DNA of 43,369 nt from an uncultured Verrucomicrobia subdivision 3 bacterium (GCA_903944085.1 CAJAQO010000063.1:1-43369), one strand, 5' to 3'. Positions 18,089 through 26,930 are shown, counted from the stretch's first letter. Translations and numbers: made by a program. Notes: a model not told the origin generated them from the letters alone.

Positions 18089-18089
18089 G

Positions 18090-18812
18090 TTAAAATGCTG
18101 CCAAATCGGAAAATATTTTCACTGGCCGGGTTTGAATGACCTGTGCCAGCGGGGTGCAACCTTTGGGTGACAAAGATTCGCGCAGCGCGTTCTCCTTGCC
18201 GGCGCCGGAAACGAGAATCGCTATGTTTTTCGCGGCGAAAATCGTTTTATAGCTCAACGAAATTCGCGTCGGCGGCGGCTTGGGTGAATTTTCAATGACC
18301 AAAAACGGGGCAGAAATGTCCAGAGTTTTTACAGGTGCGCAGGCGAAAAGCGAAGCGATGTGTCCATCCTCGCCCAGGCCCAAAAAAATCAAATCCAGAA
18401 CCGGCTGATGGTTTTGGTTTTGGGGAGCGATACGACACAACTCTTCACCGGCAATTTTCACGGCGGCGGCAGGTGAATCTTCCCCGCGCAGGCGGTGAAT
18501 CTTTTCAGCGGAAATTTTCAGCGGCAAAAGCAAAAGCTCATTCGCCATTTTGAAATTGCTGTCTGGGTCGGTCGGCGGCACGCAGCGCTCGTCGGCCCAA
18601 AAAAATTGGACGCGCGCGAACGAAACGGCGCGGGCTTGGGCCAGTTCGACGACGGCGGCGAAGAATTTCTGTGCGATGCGTCCGCCGGAAAGCGCGACGC
18701 AAAATGTTTTACCCGCGCGGTTGGCGGCTTCGATTTCGTCCAGCCACGCGCTGGCGGCGGCGCGGGCCAGTTGGTCGGCGCGGGCGAAAGAAAGCAATTC
18801 AAAATTTGCCAT
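18090..18812 (-). CDS. pgl: 6-phosphogluconolactonase
   Basis: This 240-residue enzyme of the DevB/NagB-like family hydrolyses 6-phosphogluconolactone, the second step of the oxidative pentose phosphate pathway. Motifs are VALSGGRIAQKFF, VQFFWADERCVPPTDPDSNF, DLIFLGLGEDGHIASLF and RISLSYKTIFAAKNI. The length is typical. It follows zwf by 7 bp on the same strand, so the pair is an operon. Its stop is immediately followed by the promoter-like element of the candidate RNA. Confidence 0.92.
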   Translation of the reverse strand: MANFELLSFARADQLARAAASAWLDEIEAANRAGKTFCVALSGGRIAQKFFAAVVELAQARAVSFARVQFFWADERCVPPTDPDSNFKMANELLLLPLKISAEKIHRLRGEDSPAAAVKIAGEELCRIAPQNQNHQPVLDLIFLGLGEDGHIASLFACAPVKTLDISAPFLVIENSPKPPPTRISLSYKTIFAAKNIAILVSGAGKENALRESLSPKGCTPLAQVIQTRPVKIFSDLAAF

Positions 18813-18819
18813 GTAAAAT

Positions 18820-20376
18820 TTATTTTATCACCTGCGGCTCGTGCCACGTGTGGCCGGATTGCGCGAGCAAATCGTCGGCGGCGATCGGCCCCCAAGTGCC
18901 GGCGGAATAAAATTCGCGGTTGGTCAGCGACTTGCCCTCCCAGCCGGCGCGGATGGAATCCACAATCTGCCACGCGGTCTCCACTTCGTCGCGGCGGATG
19001 AACAGCGTCGCGTCGCCGGCGATGGCTTCGAGCAGCAGGCGTTCGTAAGCTTCCGGCGTGTAAGCGCCGAACTCGGAATCATAGCTGAAGTGCATCCGCA
19101 CCGGCCGCGCGCCAAGCGTGGTGCCGGGCACCTTGCCGTTGAAACGCAGGGAAATGCCTTCGTTCGGCTGGAGCCGCAGCGTGAGCGCGTTGGCTTCAAT
19201 CGTGTTTCCGCATTTGGCGGCGAACAGGACATTCGGCGTGGGGCGGAATTGAATTCGCACTTCACTCGCGCTCATCGGCAGATTTTTGCCGGTGCGCAAA
19301 TAAAACGGCACGCCGCTCCAGCGCCAGTTGTCTATGAACAGCTTCAACGCCACGAAGGTTTCGACGTTCGAATCCGCCTTCACTTTCGTTTCCTGCCGGT
19401 AGCCGGGCCGCAACTGGCCGTCCACCGCGCCGGCGAAGTATTGGCCGCGCACAATTTGTTTGGCGACATCTTCCGGCGTCAGCGCGCGGATGGATTTGAG
19501 CAGCTTCACTTTTTCGTCGCGCACGGCTTCGGCCTCCAGCGACACGGGCGGTTCCATCGCGATGAGTGACAACACTTGCAGCATGTGGTTTTGCACCATG
19601 TCGCGCAACGCGCCGGCTTCCTCGTAATAACCGCCGCGCTCGCCCACGCCGATTTTTTCGCTGACGGTGATTTGGACATAGTCCACGGAATTACGGTTCC
19701 AAAGCTTTTCAAAAATAGAATTGGAAAAACGGAACATCAAAATGTTCTGCACCGTTTCCTTGCCGAGATAATGATCAATGCGAAACACCTGCGACTCGTG
19801 CGCGTAGCGCGTCAGCTCCTGGTTGAGCGCGTGCGCCGAGGCGAGATCGTGCCCGAATGGTTTCTCGACGACGATGCGCTGCCACGCCGCGCCCTCCTTG
19901 TTGAGCAGCCCGCAGCGATGAATTTGCTCGACCACTTCGCCGAACTGGCTCGGCGAAATCGCCAGGTAAAATAAGAGGTTTTCACGCAATGGCCCGCTGC
20001 CGAACTCGGTCAACTGCGTCTCCAATTTCTTGTAGGCTGCGTCATCAGTCAGATCGCCCTGGCAGTAAAAGAGGTTTTCCGCGAACGCCGCCCAGACCTT
20101 GTCATCCACCGGTTTGGTGCGGGAAAACTGGTCGAGCGCGGTGCGCAACTCCTGCCGCCACGAAGCGTCGGTCTTTTCGCGGCGCGCGAAGCCGACGACG
20201 CGGAACGCCGACGGCATCTGCTTTTCCTTGAACAGATGATAGATTGCTGGAATCAGCTTGCGCGCGGTCAGGTCGCCGCTCGCGCCAAAGATGACGATGG
20301 TGCAGGCATCGAGCGTTTTTCCATTAGTGCTGTTGCCGCCTTCGGTCGGAATTGAATTGTTCACGGCGGACACCAT
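18820..20376 (-). CDS. zwf: glucose-6-phosphate 1-dehydrogenase
   Basis: This 518-residue enzyme oxidises glucose 6-phosphate to 6-phosphogluconolactone with NAD(P)+. The Rossmann nucleotide motif IFGASGDLTARK is at residues 29-40. The substrate/catalytic motif FRIDHYLGKETVQN lies near 205, followed by PPVSLEAEAVRDEKVKLL and VPFYLRTGKNLP. The ATG at 20374-20376 gives the family N-terminus; an open upstream extension of about 75 residues is rich in basic residues and unlike the family. It is divergent from purS across 169 bp that should hold both promoters, though I cannot place them. Confidence 0.94.
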   Translation of the reverse strand: MVSAVNNSIPTEGGNSTNGKTLDACTIVIFGASGDLTARKLIPAIYHLFKEKQMPSAFRVVGFARREKTDASWRQELRTALDQFSRTKPVDDKVWAAFAENLFYCQGDLTDDAAYKKLETQLTEFGSGPLRENLLFYLAISPSQFGEVVEQIHRCGLLNKEGAAWQRIVVEKPFGHDLASAHALNQELTRYAHESQVFRIDHYLGKETVQNILMFRFSNSIFEKLWNRNSVDYVQITVSEKIGVGERGGYYEEAGALRDMVQNHMLQVLSLIAMEPPVSLEAEAVRDEKVKLLKSIRALTPEDVAKQIVRGQYFAGAVDGQLRPGYRQETKVKADSNVETFVALKLFIDNWRWSGVPFYLRTGKNLPMSASEVRIQFRPTPNVLFAAKCGNTIEANALTLRLQPNEGISLRFNGKVPGTTLGARPVRMHFSYDSEFGAYTPEAYERLLLEAIAGDATLFIRRDEVETAWQIVDSIRAGWEGKSLTNREFYSAGTWGPIAADDLLAQSGHTWHEPQVIK

Positions 20377-20545
20377 GCCGCAAGCGCCGGAGAAATTCAA
20401 CTTTGCTTCGCGTGTGAATGCAGCTTTTGCCTGAAGAAATTGGCGGATGCCGAGGTTTTTTTCATGCCCGCGCCTTGGCGGACGGCGGAAAAACTTTTTG
20501 GCTCGCCTGCCGGGGAAAATTTCCGCAAAATTCCCCGTCGCGCGC

Positions 20546-20788
20546 ATGAAAGCAAAAATCATCATCACACCAAAAAAAGCCGTCCTGGATCCGCAGGGCA
20601 AAACCGTCCAGACCGCCCTCGAACATATGGGCTACACCGGCGTCACCGGTGTCCACATCGGCAAATACATCGAGATTGACCTCGCGCCCGGCACGGACAA
20701 GGCCGCCGCAAGCAAAGCGCTGAATGACGCAGCCTACAAGCTGTTGAGCAATCCGGTGATCGAAGACTATAAGCTGGAAATCGAATAA
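20546..20788 (+). CDS. purS: phosphoribosylformylglycinamidine synthase subunit PurS
   Basis: This 80-residue subunit starts at the ATG at 20546 (MKAKIIITPKKAVLDPQGKT). It has the PurS pattern of KAVLDPQGKTVQTALEHMGY, VHIGKYIEIDL and a short C-terminal helix and strand. PurS links PurQ and PurL in the split FGAM synthase complex, the fourth step of purine synthesis. It is the first gene of the pur cluster and is followed by a heptamer repeat element and then purQ. Confidence 0.93.
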   Translation: MKAKIIITPKKAVLDPQGKTVQTALEHMGYTGVTGVHIGKYIEIDLAPGTDKAAASKALNDAAYKLLSNPVIEDYKLEIE

Positions 20789-20792
20789 TGAA

Positions 20793-20867
20793 ATTTACGA
20801 TATACGAATTACGATTGACGAGCCGCCCGCCGGTTCGCGCGTAAATCGTAAATCGCAATTCGTAAAT
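20793..20867. repeat. inverted heptamer-repeat element between purS and purQ
   Basis: The left arm, 20793-20820, is four consecutive 7-bp units of the type ATTTACG. The right arm, 20840-20867, is four units of the type CGTAAAT. The arms are inverted copies of each other (23 of 28 positions by eye) around a short G+C-rich loop. The element fills nearly the entire purS-purQ spacer. It could fold as a hairpin in the mRNA. Confidence 0.75.
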
Positions 20868-20871
20868 AAAA

Positions 20872-21582
20872 ATGAATTTCTCCGTCCTCCAATTTCCCGC
20901 GAGCAACTGTGACCAGGACGCCGTCCACGCCGTCCGCCTGTTCGGCCATTCCGCGCGGCTCGTCTGGCACAAGGATGCTTCGCTCGGCGACACCGACTGC
21001 GTCATCGTGCCCGGCGGATTCAGCTACGGCGATTACCTGCGCTGCGGCGCGATCGCGCGGTTCAGCCCCGTGATGCAGGCCGTGAAACAATTCGCCGACA
21101 ACGGCGGTCACGTCCTTGGCATCTGCAACGGCTTTCAAGTCCTCACCGAAGCCGGCCTGCTGCCCGGCGCGCTTATCCGCAATCGTGACCTGCAATTCCA
21201 CTGCGAAAACATTTTCCTCAAGACCGCCACGAACGATTCGCCCTTCACCAGCCAGATTCCGGCGGGCAAAATTCTCCGCGTGCCCATCGCCCACGGCGAA
21301 GGCTGCTATTTTGCCGACGAAGAAACGCTCGCGAAGCTCAAGGCCAACAACCAAATCCTCTGGCAATACTGCGACGCGACCGGAAACCTGACCGACAGCG
21401 CGAATCCCAACGGCGCGCTGCAAAACATCGCCGGCATCTGCAATGAAAAGCGCAACGTGGCCGGCCTGATGCCGCATCCCGAACGCGCCTGCGAACCGCT
21501 GCTCGGCAGCGACGACGGCAAATGGATTTTCGAAAGCATCTTCGCCGCGCTCAAAAACAAAACCGTCGCGGCTGCGGCGTGA
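20872..21582 (+). CDS. purQ: phosphoribosylformylglycinamidine synthase subunit PurQ (glutaminase)
   Basis: This 236-residue class I glutamine amidotransferase supplies ammonia to PurL. The nucleophile cysteine is in [13 protein letters not shown], and the catalytic histidine/glutamate pair is in [10 protein letters not shown]. Oxyanion and fold motifs include [21 protein letters not shown]. The length is normal. The last 67 bp before the final few codons (21504-21570) are repeated exactly at 22103-22169, beyond an inserted DUF4160/DUF2442 pair. The C-terminus here is KTVAAAA; in the copy it is KTVAQAA. Confidence 0.94.
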   Translation: MNFSVLQFPASNCDQDAVHAVRLFGHSARLVWHKDASLGDTDCVIVPGGFSYGDYLRCGAIARFSPVMQAVKQFADNGGHVLGICNGFQVLTEAGLLPGALIRNRDLQFHCENIFLKTATNDSPFTSQIPAGKILRVPIAHGEGCYFADEETLAKLKANNQILWQYCDATGNLTDSANPNGALQNIAGICNEKRNVAGLMPHPERACEPLLGSDDGKWIFESIFAALKNKTVAAAA

Positions 21583-21588
21583 AGGTTT

Positions 21589-21822
21589 ATGCCAACGATT
21601 AAAATTGAACGCTACAAGTTCAGGTTTTACTCGTCGGACGCGGGCGAGCCACCGCACGCGCATGTCATTGACGGCGACAAGGTGGCGAAGATTTGGTTGC
21701 AGCCGGTTGCAACCGAATACAATCGTGGTTACAACCGCGCAGAGTTGAACTATATTTTGAAACTGACGAGAGAAAACCAAGCTCGTCTGCTGGAAAACTG
21801 GAATGAATACTTTAATCGCTAA
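21589..21822 (+). CDS. DUF4160 family protein, putative toxin-antitoxin-like partner
   Basis: This 77-residue protein has the DUF4160 pattern: an N-terminal strand [14 protein letters not shown], the signature EPPHAHV, then KIWLQP and a C-terminal helix [14 protein letters not shown]. It starts 6 bp after the purQ stop and overlaps the next gene by 20 bp, so translation is coupled. DUF4160 and DUF2442 genes are frequent neighbours and are suspected, not proven, to act as toxin-antitoxin-like pairs. A second, diverged pair sits after purL at 27072. Confidence 0.8.
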   Translation: MPTIKIERYKFRFYSSDAGEPPHAHVIDGDKVAKIWLQPVATEYNRGYNRAELNYILKLTRENQARLLENWNEYFNR

Positions 21823-22069
21823 AACAGCCGAGGCGGTCACCGCCGAGAGCGTTCGTTTTGTCGGCGACAAGCTCGTCGTGAAATTGAGCGACTGGCGCGA
21901 ATTGAGCGTGCCCTACAAAAAAATTCCGTGGCTGAAATGGCTCGCCAAAGCCACGCCGAAACAGCGCACCGACTGGTCGCTCGAACCCGGCGGTTACGCG
22001 ATTTACTGGGAGCAACTCGATGACGGCGTGGAAATCTGCCACCTGCTCGGCACGGAAAGTTTGAACTGA
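21803..22069 (+). CDS. DUF2442 family protein
   Basis: This 88-residue protein has the DUF2442 features: a beta-rich N-terminal part (LVVKLSDWRELSVPY) and the segment KATPKQRTDWSLEPGGYAIYWEQLDDGVEICHLL (quoted as joined short motifs: ATPKQRTDW, GGYAIYW, LDDGVEI). It overlaps the 3' end of the DUF4160 gene, and its stop is 1 bp before the start codon of the purQ tail copy. It is the putative partner, perhaps the antitoxin, of the DUF4160 protein. Function is inferred from neighbourhood only. Confidence 0.8.
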   Translation: MNTLIAKTAEAVTAESVRFVGDKLVVKLSDWRELSVPYKKIPWLKWLAKATPKQRTDWSLEPGGYAIYWEQLDDGVEICHLLGTESLN

Positions 22070-22070
22070 A

Positions 22071-22181
22071 ATGATGGCCAATTTTCAATTGCGAGCCGCG
22101 CCCGGCAGCGACGACGGCAAATGGATTTTCGAAAGCATCTTCGCCGCGCTCAAAAACAAAACCGTCGCGCAAGCAGCATAA
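22071..22181 (+). pseudogene. duplicated purQ 3' end, with its own start codon
   Basis: A 36-codon ORF (ATG at 22071, second ATG at 22074) has a reading frame that from about residue 12 is the PurQ C-terminus: [20 protein letters not shown]. Bases 22103-22169 are identical to 21504-21570 of purQ. Homology extends a further ~13 bp upstream with a few changes, and the end differs (QAA-stop against AAA-stop). It follows the DUF2442 stop by 1 bp and precedes hicA by 9 bp. It lacks all catalytic residues, so it cannot be a glutaminase. It may be a displaced gene end left by an insertion, or an expressed micropeptide. Confidence 0.85.
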
Positions 22182-22190
22182 ATTTTTCAC

Positions 22191-22376
22191 ATGAAAATCC
22201 GGGAAATCATCCGGCAGATTGAAGGCGACGGCTGGTTTCATGTGCGCACGCGCGGCAGCCATCGGCAGTATCATCACGCGACGAAGCCCGGCACGGTGAC
22301 GATTGCCGGCCATCCGGGACAGGATTTGCATCCGAAAACATTAAACAGTATCTTGCGGCAGGCAGGACTCAAATGA
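22191..22376 (+). CDS. hicA: HicA-type toxin (mRNA interferase)
   Basis: This 61-residue protein of the YcfA/HicA double-stranded-RNA-binding-like family has the catalytic histidine H24 in TRGSHRQYHH, a conserved glycine pattern (EGDGWFHVR) and the ending HPGQDLHPKTLNSILRQAG. HicA toxins cleave mRNA. The stop overlaps the hicB start (ATGA), the usual order and coupling for hicAB. It begins 9 bp after the purQ tail copy. Confidence 0.93.
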   Translation: MKIREIIRQIEGDGWFHVRTRGSHRQYHHATKPGTVTIAGHPGQDLHPKTLNSILRQAGLK

Positions 22377-22588
22377 CTATGCGCTACACCATCATCATCG
22401 AACACGGGCCGGAAAATTTCAGCGCCTACGCGCCGGATTTTCCCGGCTGCGTCGCAGCGGCGGACACGGAAGTTGAAACTCTCGCGCTGATGAAAGAAGC
22501 GTTAGAAATGCACATTGAAGACATGCGCGAACGCGGCGAACCGATTCCGCAACCGAGCGAAATCCGCGAAGTGGAAGTGGCGGCGTGA
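22373..22588 (+). CDS. hicB: HicB-type antitoxin
   Basis: This 71-residue HicB has the N-terminal partial RNase H-like fold: MRYTIIIEHGPENFSAYAPD, then FPGCVAAADTEVETLALMKEALEMH. The C-terminal end is short (PSEIREVEVAA) and no helix-turn-helix or ribbon-helix-helix follows, so it may bind HicA without a separate DNA-binding domain. It is coupled to hicA by a 4-bp overlap. Confidence 0.9.
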   Translation: MTMRYTIIIEHGPENFSAYAPDFPGCVAAADTEVETLALMKEALEMHIEDMRERGEPIPQPSEIREVEVAA

Positions 22589-22619
22589 TTTTATAAAATG
22601 CCACATTCCGAACGCCTCA

Positions 22620-23108
22620 ATGCAGCAAGTGAAAAATTTTTCGATAGACTATTCAAAATTTCCAAGCCAATGGACTCGAATAGTAATTGACGGTGATCAG
22701 GGGGCTGGGAAAACCACTTTGGCAAACGAAATCGCCGAAGAGTTGAACGCAAGTGTAATTTCCCTTGATGAATTTTTGCTCGGAAACCACGACGATTATT
22801 GGAAGCAAATCAAATATGATTCTCTGCGCTCCAAAATTATGTCAAGCGGGGCAAAAATCATAATTGAAGGCGTTTGCATCTTAAAAATCCTAGCTCAAAT
22901 TCAGGTGCGCCACGATTATCATATTTTTGTAGAATTGCGTAACGGTTTTGTGGGGTGGGAATATGGTCACTATTTAAGTGAGAAGTCCAAACCACCCAGA
23001 AGCAAACTCATGCAGGACATCGTCGCGTATTACAGAGAATTCAGGCCGTTTGAATCGTGTGATTTATTTTTGTCACGCGAGTTAGTTGGCTCGCTCAAAG
23101 AAAATTGA
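22620..23108 (+). CDS. P-loop kinase-like protein of unknown substrate
   Basis: This 162-residue protein starts at the ATG at 22620 and is visibly richer in A+T than its neighbours. It has a Walker A motif, IDGDQGAGKTTLANEIAEEL, an acidic segment (SLDEFLLGNHDDYW) typical of uridine/pantothenate kinase-like proteins, and a strand IIIEGVCIL. The C-terminal half is short. It resembles small nucleoside- or nucleotide-kinase-like P-loop proteins, but the substrate cannot be named. Its stop lies 5 bp before the Sel1 gene. Together with that gene it separates the purQ-side cassettes from purL, and it is probably an acquired passenger. Confidence 0.6.
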   Translation: MQQVKNFSIDYSKFPSQWTRIVIDGDQGAGKTTLANEIAEELNASVISLDEFLLGNHDDYWKQIKYDSLRSKIMSSGAKIIIEGVCILKILAQIQVRHDYHIFVELRNGFVGWEYGHYLSEKSKPPRSKLMQDIVAYYREFRPFESCDLFLSRELVGSLKEN

Positions 23109-23113
23109 AAGCC

Positions 23114-24013
23114 ATGAAAATTATTTTTTTACTTTTTTGTGTTGCAGCGATGACGATTAATTTGTCAGCGCAACAAAATGGAATCAACCAAACGATGATT
23201 GAAGAAACAAAGTCCAAGGCAGAACTAGGTGATGCTGCTGCCCAGTGTGATCTTGGCCTTCGCTATTGCAACGGCGACGGCGTCAGTAAAGATTTTTCGG
23301 AAGCTCTTAAATGGTTGCGCAAATCCGCAGAACAAAATAATGCAAAGGCGCAATACAACATTGGCGTTTGCCTTGAACGCGGTGAAGGCGTGGATAAAGA
23401 TTTAGCCGAGGCTGCAAGCTGGTATCGGAAGGCTGCTGAAAATGGAAACGCAAAAGCCCAGTCGAATCTTGGCGTTTGCTACTACAACGGCTGGGGAGTG
23501 ACAAAAGATTTACAGGAGGCTGTGGCATGGTATCAAAAATCAGCCAATCAGGGTCACGCCCGCGCGGAGCGGAATCTCGGCGTTTGTTATGCCATCGGTG
23601 CTGGTGTGGAACAAAATTTGGTCGAAGCTGTAAAGTGGTATAAAAAAGCTGCGGAACAAGGAGAAGCCGGAGCGCAATACAATCTTGGAGTTGCATATTA
23701 CAAAGGTCGAGGTGTTGCCAAAGATTTTGTGGAAGCCGTGAAGTTGTTTCGTGCAGCAGCGGATCAAGACCACGCGGCGGCAAAATTTAATCTCGGCGTT
23801 TGTTATTTGAACGGCGAAGGCTTGGACGCAAATTTAGTCGAAGCATACAAATGGATTAGCCTTTCAGCGGCGCAAGGATACGCGGATGCGAAAAAAGCAT
23901 TGCCGATTGTTGAAAATCAACTTTCACCGGAACAAATTGCGGAAAGCCAACGCCTCGCGCGAGAATTCAAACCACGCCAGTCTGACGTTAACGACGGATT
24001 TGATTCCAATTAG
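23114..24013 (+). CDS. secreted Sel1-repeat protein
   Basis: This 299-residue protein has a signal peptide (residues 1-20, [19 protein letters not shown]) followed by about six Sel1-like (TPR-related) repeats of 36 residues. Each ends in a pattern like [11 protein letters not shown] followed by [15 protein letters not shown] final partial unit and an EFKPRQSD-type tail complete it. Sel1 repeats are alpha-solenoids for protein-protein contacts; some bacterial members act in secretion, envelope or resistance roles. It is translated 5 bp after the kinase-like gene, and purL starts 38 bp later. It is less G+C-rich than the pur genes. Confidence 0.85.
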   Translation: MKIIFLLFCVAAMTINLSAQQNGINQTMIEETKSKAELGDAAAQCDLGLRYCNGDGVSKDFSEALKWLRKSAEQNNAKAQYNIGVCLERGEGVDKDLAEAASWYRKAAENGNAKAQSNLGVCYYNGWGVTKDLQEAVAWYQKSANQGHARAERNLGVCYAIGAGVEQNLVEAVKWYKKAAEQGEAGAQYNLGVAYYKGRGVAKDFVEAVKLFRAAADQDHAAAKFNLGVCYLNGEGLDANLVEAYKWISLSAAQGYADAKKALPIVENQLSPEQIAESQRLAREFKPRQSDVNDGFDSN

Positions 24014-24051
24014 CAATCGTTGCAAAGTTCAAACGAATTAAAATTTTTTCC

Positions 24052-26412
24052 ATGACCGAACCCGCCATCACCCCAGAGTTGGTTGCCAAACACAACCTCA
24101 CGCCGGAAGAATACGCCCACGCCGTGGAAATCCTCGGCCGCACGCCGAGCTACACCGAGCTTGGCATCTTTTCCGTGATGTGGAGCGAGCATTGCAGCTA
24201 CAAAAACACCAAGCCGCTGCTCAAGACCTTCCCCACCAAGTCGCCCAAAATCCTCGTCGGCGCGGGCGAGGAAAATGCCGGCATCATTGACATCGGCGAC
24301 GGCATCGCCATCGCGTTCAAGATCGAGTCGCACAACCATCCGAGCGCGGTCGAGCCGTTTCAGGGCGCGACCACTGGCGTCGGCGGCATCGTGCGCGACA
24401 TCTTCACGATGGGCGCGCGGCCCGTCTGCGCGGTGAACTCGCTGCGCTTCGGGCCAATCACGGCGAACGGCGAATCTGACCTTTCAAATTCGAAAGCTGA
24501 AATTGCCAACAATCGCCGCCTCTTTGCCGGCGTCGTCAGCGGCATCGCGCATTACGGGAATTGCTTCGGCATCCCGACCGTCGCGGGCGAGGTTTATTTC
24601 GACAAGACCTATCAAGGCAATCCGCTCGTGAACGCGTTCTGCCTCGGCGTCCTGCGCCATGAGCAAATCACGCGCGGCGCGGCCAAGGGCGTGGGCAATC
24701 CCGTGTTTTATGTCGGCCCAGCGACGGGTCGCGATGGTCTCGCGGGCGCGGCGTTTGCGTCGCAGGATTTGACGGAGGAATCCGCCGAGCAACAGCGCGG
24801 CGCGGTGCAGGTCGGCGATCCGTTCATGGAAAAACTCGTGTGCGAAGCGTGCCTCGAATTGCTCGCCACCGGTTGTGTTGCGGGCATGCAGGACATGGGC
24901 GCGGCGGGTTTGACCTGTTCCACCTGCGAAATGGCCGCGCGCGCCGGCACGGGCATCGAGATCGAACTCGACAAAGTTCCGCAACGCGCGCCGAACATGA
25001 GCAGCTACGAGATCATGCTGTCGGAATCGCAGGAGCGCATGCTCATCGTCGTCCACAAAGGCCGCGAAGAGGAAGTGAAACGCATTTTCGACAAGTGGGA
25101 TTTGCCGTGGTCCGAGATCGGCATCATCACCGACACCGGCCACATGAAGGTGCGTCACGGCGGCAAGCTCGTCGTGGACATTCCCGCGAAAAAAATCGCC
25201 GACGAATCGCCCGTGTATCAGCGCGAAGCCGTTGAGCCAGCGTATTTGAAAGACGTCCGAGCCTTCCGGCTGGGCAATATTCCCGATACCCAATCTCCCA
25301 TCTCCGATCTGCTAAAGCTTTTGGCGTGGCCGAGCATCGCGTCGAAGAACTGGGTGTATCGCCAATACGATCATCAAGTGCGCGACGGCTCGGTCGTGTT
25401 GCCCGGTAGCGACGCCGCGGTCATCCGCATCAAGACGGATTCGTTGCCCGTGATGAGCGCGGAACTCGCCGCGAAAGTTGGCGATCCGAAAGTTTCCGAA
25501 AAACTCATCGCCATGACCGTGGATTGCAACGGCGGCTATGTTTATCTCGATCCCTACGAAGGTGCGAAAATCGCCGTGGCCGAAGCGTGCCGCAATCTTG
25601 CCTGCTCCGGCGCTTTGCCGCTCGGCGCGACGGACAATCTCAACATGCCCAGCCCGCTCAAGCCCGAGCTGTTTTGGCAGATCAAGGAATCCGTGCGCGG
25701 TCTGGCCGAGGGTTGCAAAGCCTTCAACGCGCCCGTCACCGGCGGCAATTGCTCGCTCTATAATCAAAGCCCCGCCGGTCCGATTGATCCGACGCCCACG
25801 ATTTCCGTCGTCGGCCTCATCGAAAAGCTGGAGCACGTCACCACACAATGGTTCAAGGACGAGGGCGACGCCATCATCCTGCTCGGCGACGCGGTAGATC
25901 AAGCCGATCCGATTTTCGGTCTCGGCGGCAGCGCGTATCTGCAAGTCATTCACGGCAAGAAGAACGGTTCGCCGCCGCGCTGCGATCTCGAAGTGGCAAA
26001 GACGCTGCACACCACGCTCCTCGGCCTGATCCAATCCGGCCTCGTGAAGAGCGCGCACGATTGCAGCGAAGGCGGCCTCGCCGTCGCGCTCGCGGAAAGC
26101 TGCATCAGCCAGCTCATCGCCCGCGAAACGCCGCGCCTCATCGGTGCGACGATTGATCTGAGCGCATTGAAAGACGTCCGCCTCGATGCACTGATCTTCG
26201 GCGAAACGCAATCGCGCGTCGTCATCAGTTGCAAAGCCCTTGACGCCGTGAAAGTCGTCGAACGCGCCAAACTCATGGGCGTTCCAGCCGTTCAGATCGG
26301 TAAAATCGGCGGCGACAAGCTCACGGTGAAAACCGCCGGCGGCGAATTTTCCGCCCCGCTGACCGAGCTGCACGATGTCTGGTGGAACAGCATCGCCCGC
26401 GCGATGGCGTGA
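24052..26412 (+). CDS. purL: phosphoribosylformylglycinamidine synthase subunit PurL
   Basis: This 786-residue synthetase subunit, of the small type used with separate PurS and PurQ, has [67 protein letters not shown] and [16 protein letters not shown]. It is slightly longer than the ~740 usual for this type. Some of the excess may come from low-complexity insertions near residue 145 and 412. Its last ~114 bp (26299-26412, ending [10 protein letters not shown]) occur again at 26951 and 27580. In both copies the residue before WWN is A, where PurL itself has V. Confidence 0.95.
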   Translation: MTEPAITPELVAKHNLTPEEYAHAVEILGRTPSYTELGIFSVMWSEHCSYKNTKPLLKTFPTKSPKILVGAGEENAGIIDIGDGIAIAFKIESHNHPSAVEPFQGATTGVGGIVRDIFTMGARPVCAVNSLRFGPITANGESDLSNSKAEIANNRRLFAGVVSGIAHYGNCFGIPTVAGEVYFDKTYQGNPLVNAFCLGVLRHEQITRGAAKGVGNPVFYVGPATGRDGLAGAAFASQDLTEESAEQQRGAVQVGDPFMEKLVCEACLELLATGCVAGMQDMGAAGLTCSTCEMAARAGTGIEIELDKVPQRAPNMSSYEIMLSESQERMLIVVHKGREEEVKRIFDKWDLPWSEIGIITDTGHMKVRHGGKLVVDIPAKKIADESPVYQREAVEPAYLKDVRAFRLGNIPDTQSPISDLLKLLAWPSIASKNWVYRQYDHQVRDGSVVLPGSDAAVIRIKTDSLPVMSAELAAKVGDPKVSEKLIAMTVDCNGGYVYLDPYEGAKIAVAEACRNLACSGALPLGATDNLNMPSPLKPELFWQIKESVRGLAEGCKAFNAPVTGGNCSLYNQSPAGPIDPTPTISVVGLIEKLEHVTTQWFKDEGDAIILLGDAVDQADPIFGLGGSAYLQVIHGKKNGSPPRCDLEVAKTLHTTLLGLIQSGLVKSAHDCSEGGLAVALAESCISQLIARETPRLIGATIDLSALKDVRLDALIFGETQSRVVISCKALDAVKVVERAKLMGVPAVQIGKIGGDKLTVKTAGGEFSAPLTELHDVWWNSIARAMA
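25285..25312. repeat. four 7-bp units inside purL
   Basis: GATACCC, AATCTCC, CATCTCC and GATCTGC follow each other without gap at 25285-25312, coding in frame for part of [11 protein letters not shown]. The unit pattern xATCTCC with an exact 7-bp period matches the style of the intergenic heptamer elements. The segment lies in a surface-type linker before [20 protein letters not shown]. Confidence 0.4.
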
Positions 26413-26457
26413 AAAATCTCGTTTGCATTTCATTTCGAGAGCGCAGATAGTTTTCCC

Positions 26458-26643
26458 ATGAGCAGTCGAGAATTGGTCATTGACCTCGTCAACAAGCTGC
26501 CGGAGAACGCCTCGCTGGCGGATATTGTCCGTGAGATTGAACTGCTGGCGGGCATCGAGAAAGCGCGCTGGCAGGCGCGGCGCGGCGAAGGCATTCCCGC
26601 CGAGGATGCGCGCCAACTCGTTGACGCATGGGCTGCAAAGTAA
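26458..26643 (+). CDS. antitoxin of a RelE/ParE pair (addiction module component type)
   Basis: This 61-residue protein has the pattern of small antitoxins that precede RelE/ParE toxins: ELVIDLVNKLPENASLADIV, REIELLAGIEKARWQARRGE and a terminal EDARQLVDAW. It overlaps the toxin gene by 16 bp. A paralogue of the same family stands alone at 28931. It begins 45 bp after the purL stop, so it could be co-transcribed with the pur genes. Confidence 0.8.
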   Translation: MSSRELVIDLVNKLPENASLADIVREIELLAGIEKARWQARRGEGIPAEDARQLVDAWAAK

Positions 26644-26930
26644 TCCTCACGCCGCAGTCGCTGGATGATTTGCGCGGAATTGTGGTTTTTATCGCGCAGC
26701 AGAATCCCGCACGCGCAATGTCTTTTGGCAACGAACTCATTGACCACGCGCTGACGCTGGTGGAATTGCCGGAACGCGGCCGGGTGGTGCCGGAAATTTC
26801 CGAACCGGGCGTCCGCGAAATTGTCCACCGCCCGTATCGGATCATCTACGAAATTTTCCCGGAGCAAAACGCCGTTTATGTGCTGCGCTCCTGGCACGGC
26901 GCACGCGGCGAACCGGAAATAAAACCATGA
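26628..26930 (+). CDS. RelE/ParE family toxin
   Basis: This 100-residue type II toxin of the RelE/ParE fold has VILTPQSLDDLRGIVVFIAQ, AMSFGNELIDHALTLVELPE, GRVVPEISEPGVREI, RPYRIIYEIFPEQ and the C-terminal VLRSWHGARGEP. The pattern of RPYRIIYE plus a terminal WHG/R is closer to ParE-type proteins, and the target (gyrase or ribosome-bound mRNA) is not decided by sequence. It overlaps its antitoxin. Its TGA overlaps the ATG of the purL tail copy (ATGA), which couples the toxin to that mini-ORF. Confidence 0.88.
   Translation: MGCKVILTPQSLDDLRGIVVFIAQQNPARAMSFGNELIDHALTLVELPERGRVVPEISEPGVREIVHRPYRIIYEIFPEQNAVYVLRSWHGARGEPEIKP

Noticed and set aside
24484-26616. Long leftward open frames opposite purL
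   Set aside because: They are antisense shadows with Arg/Ala/His-rich composition and no recognisable domains.
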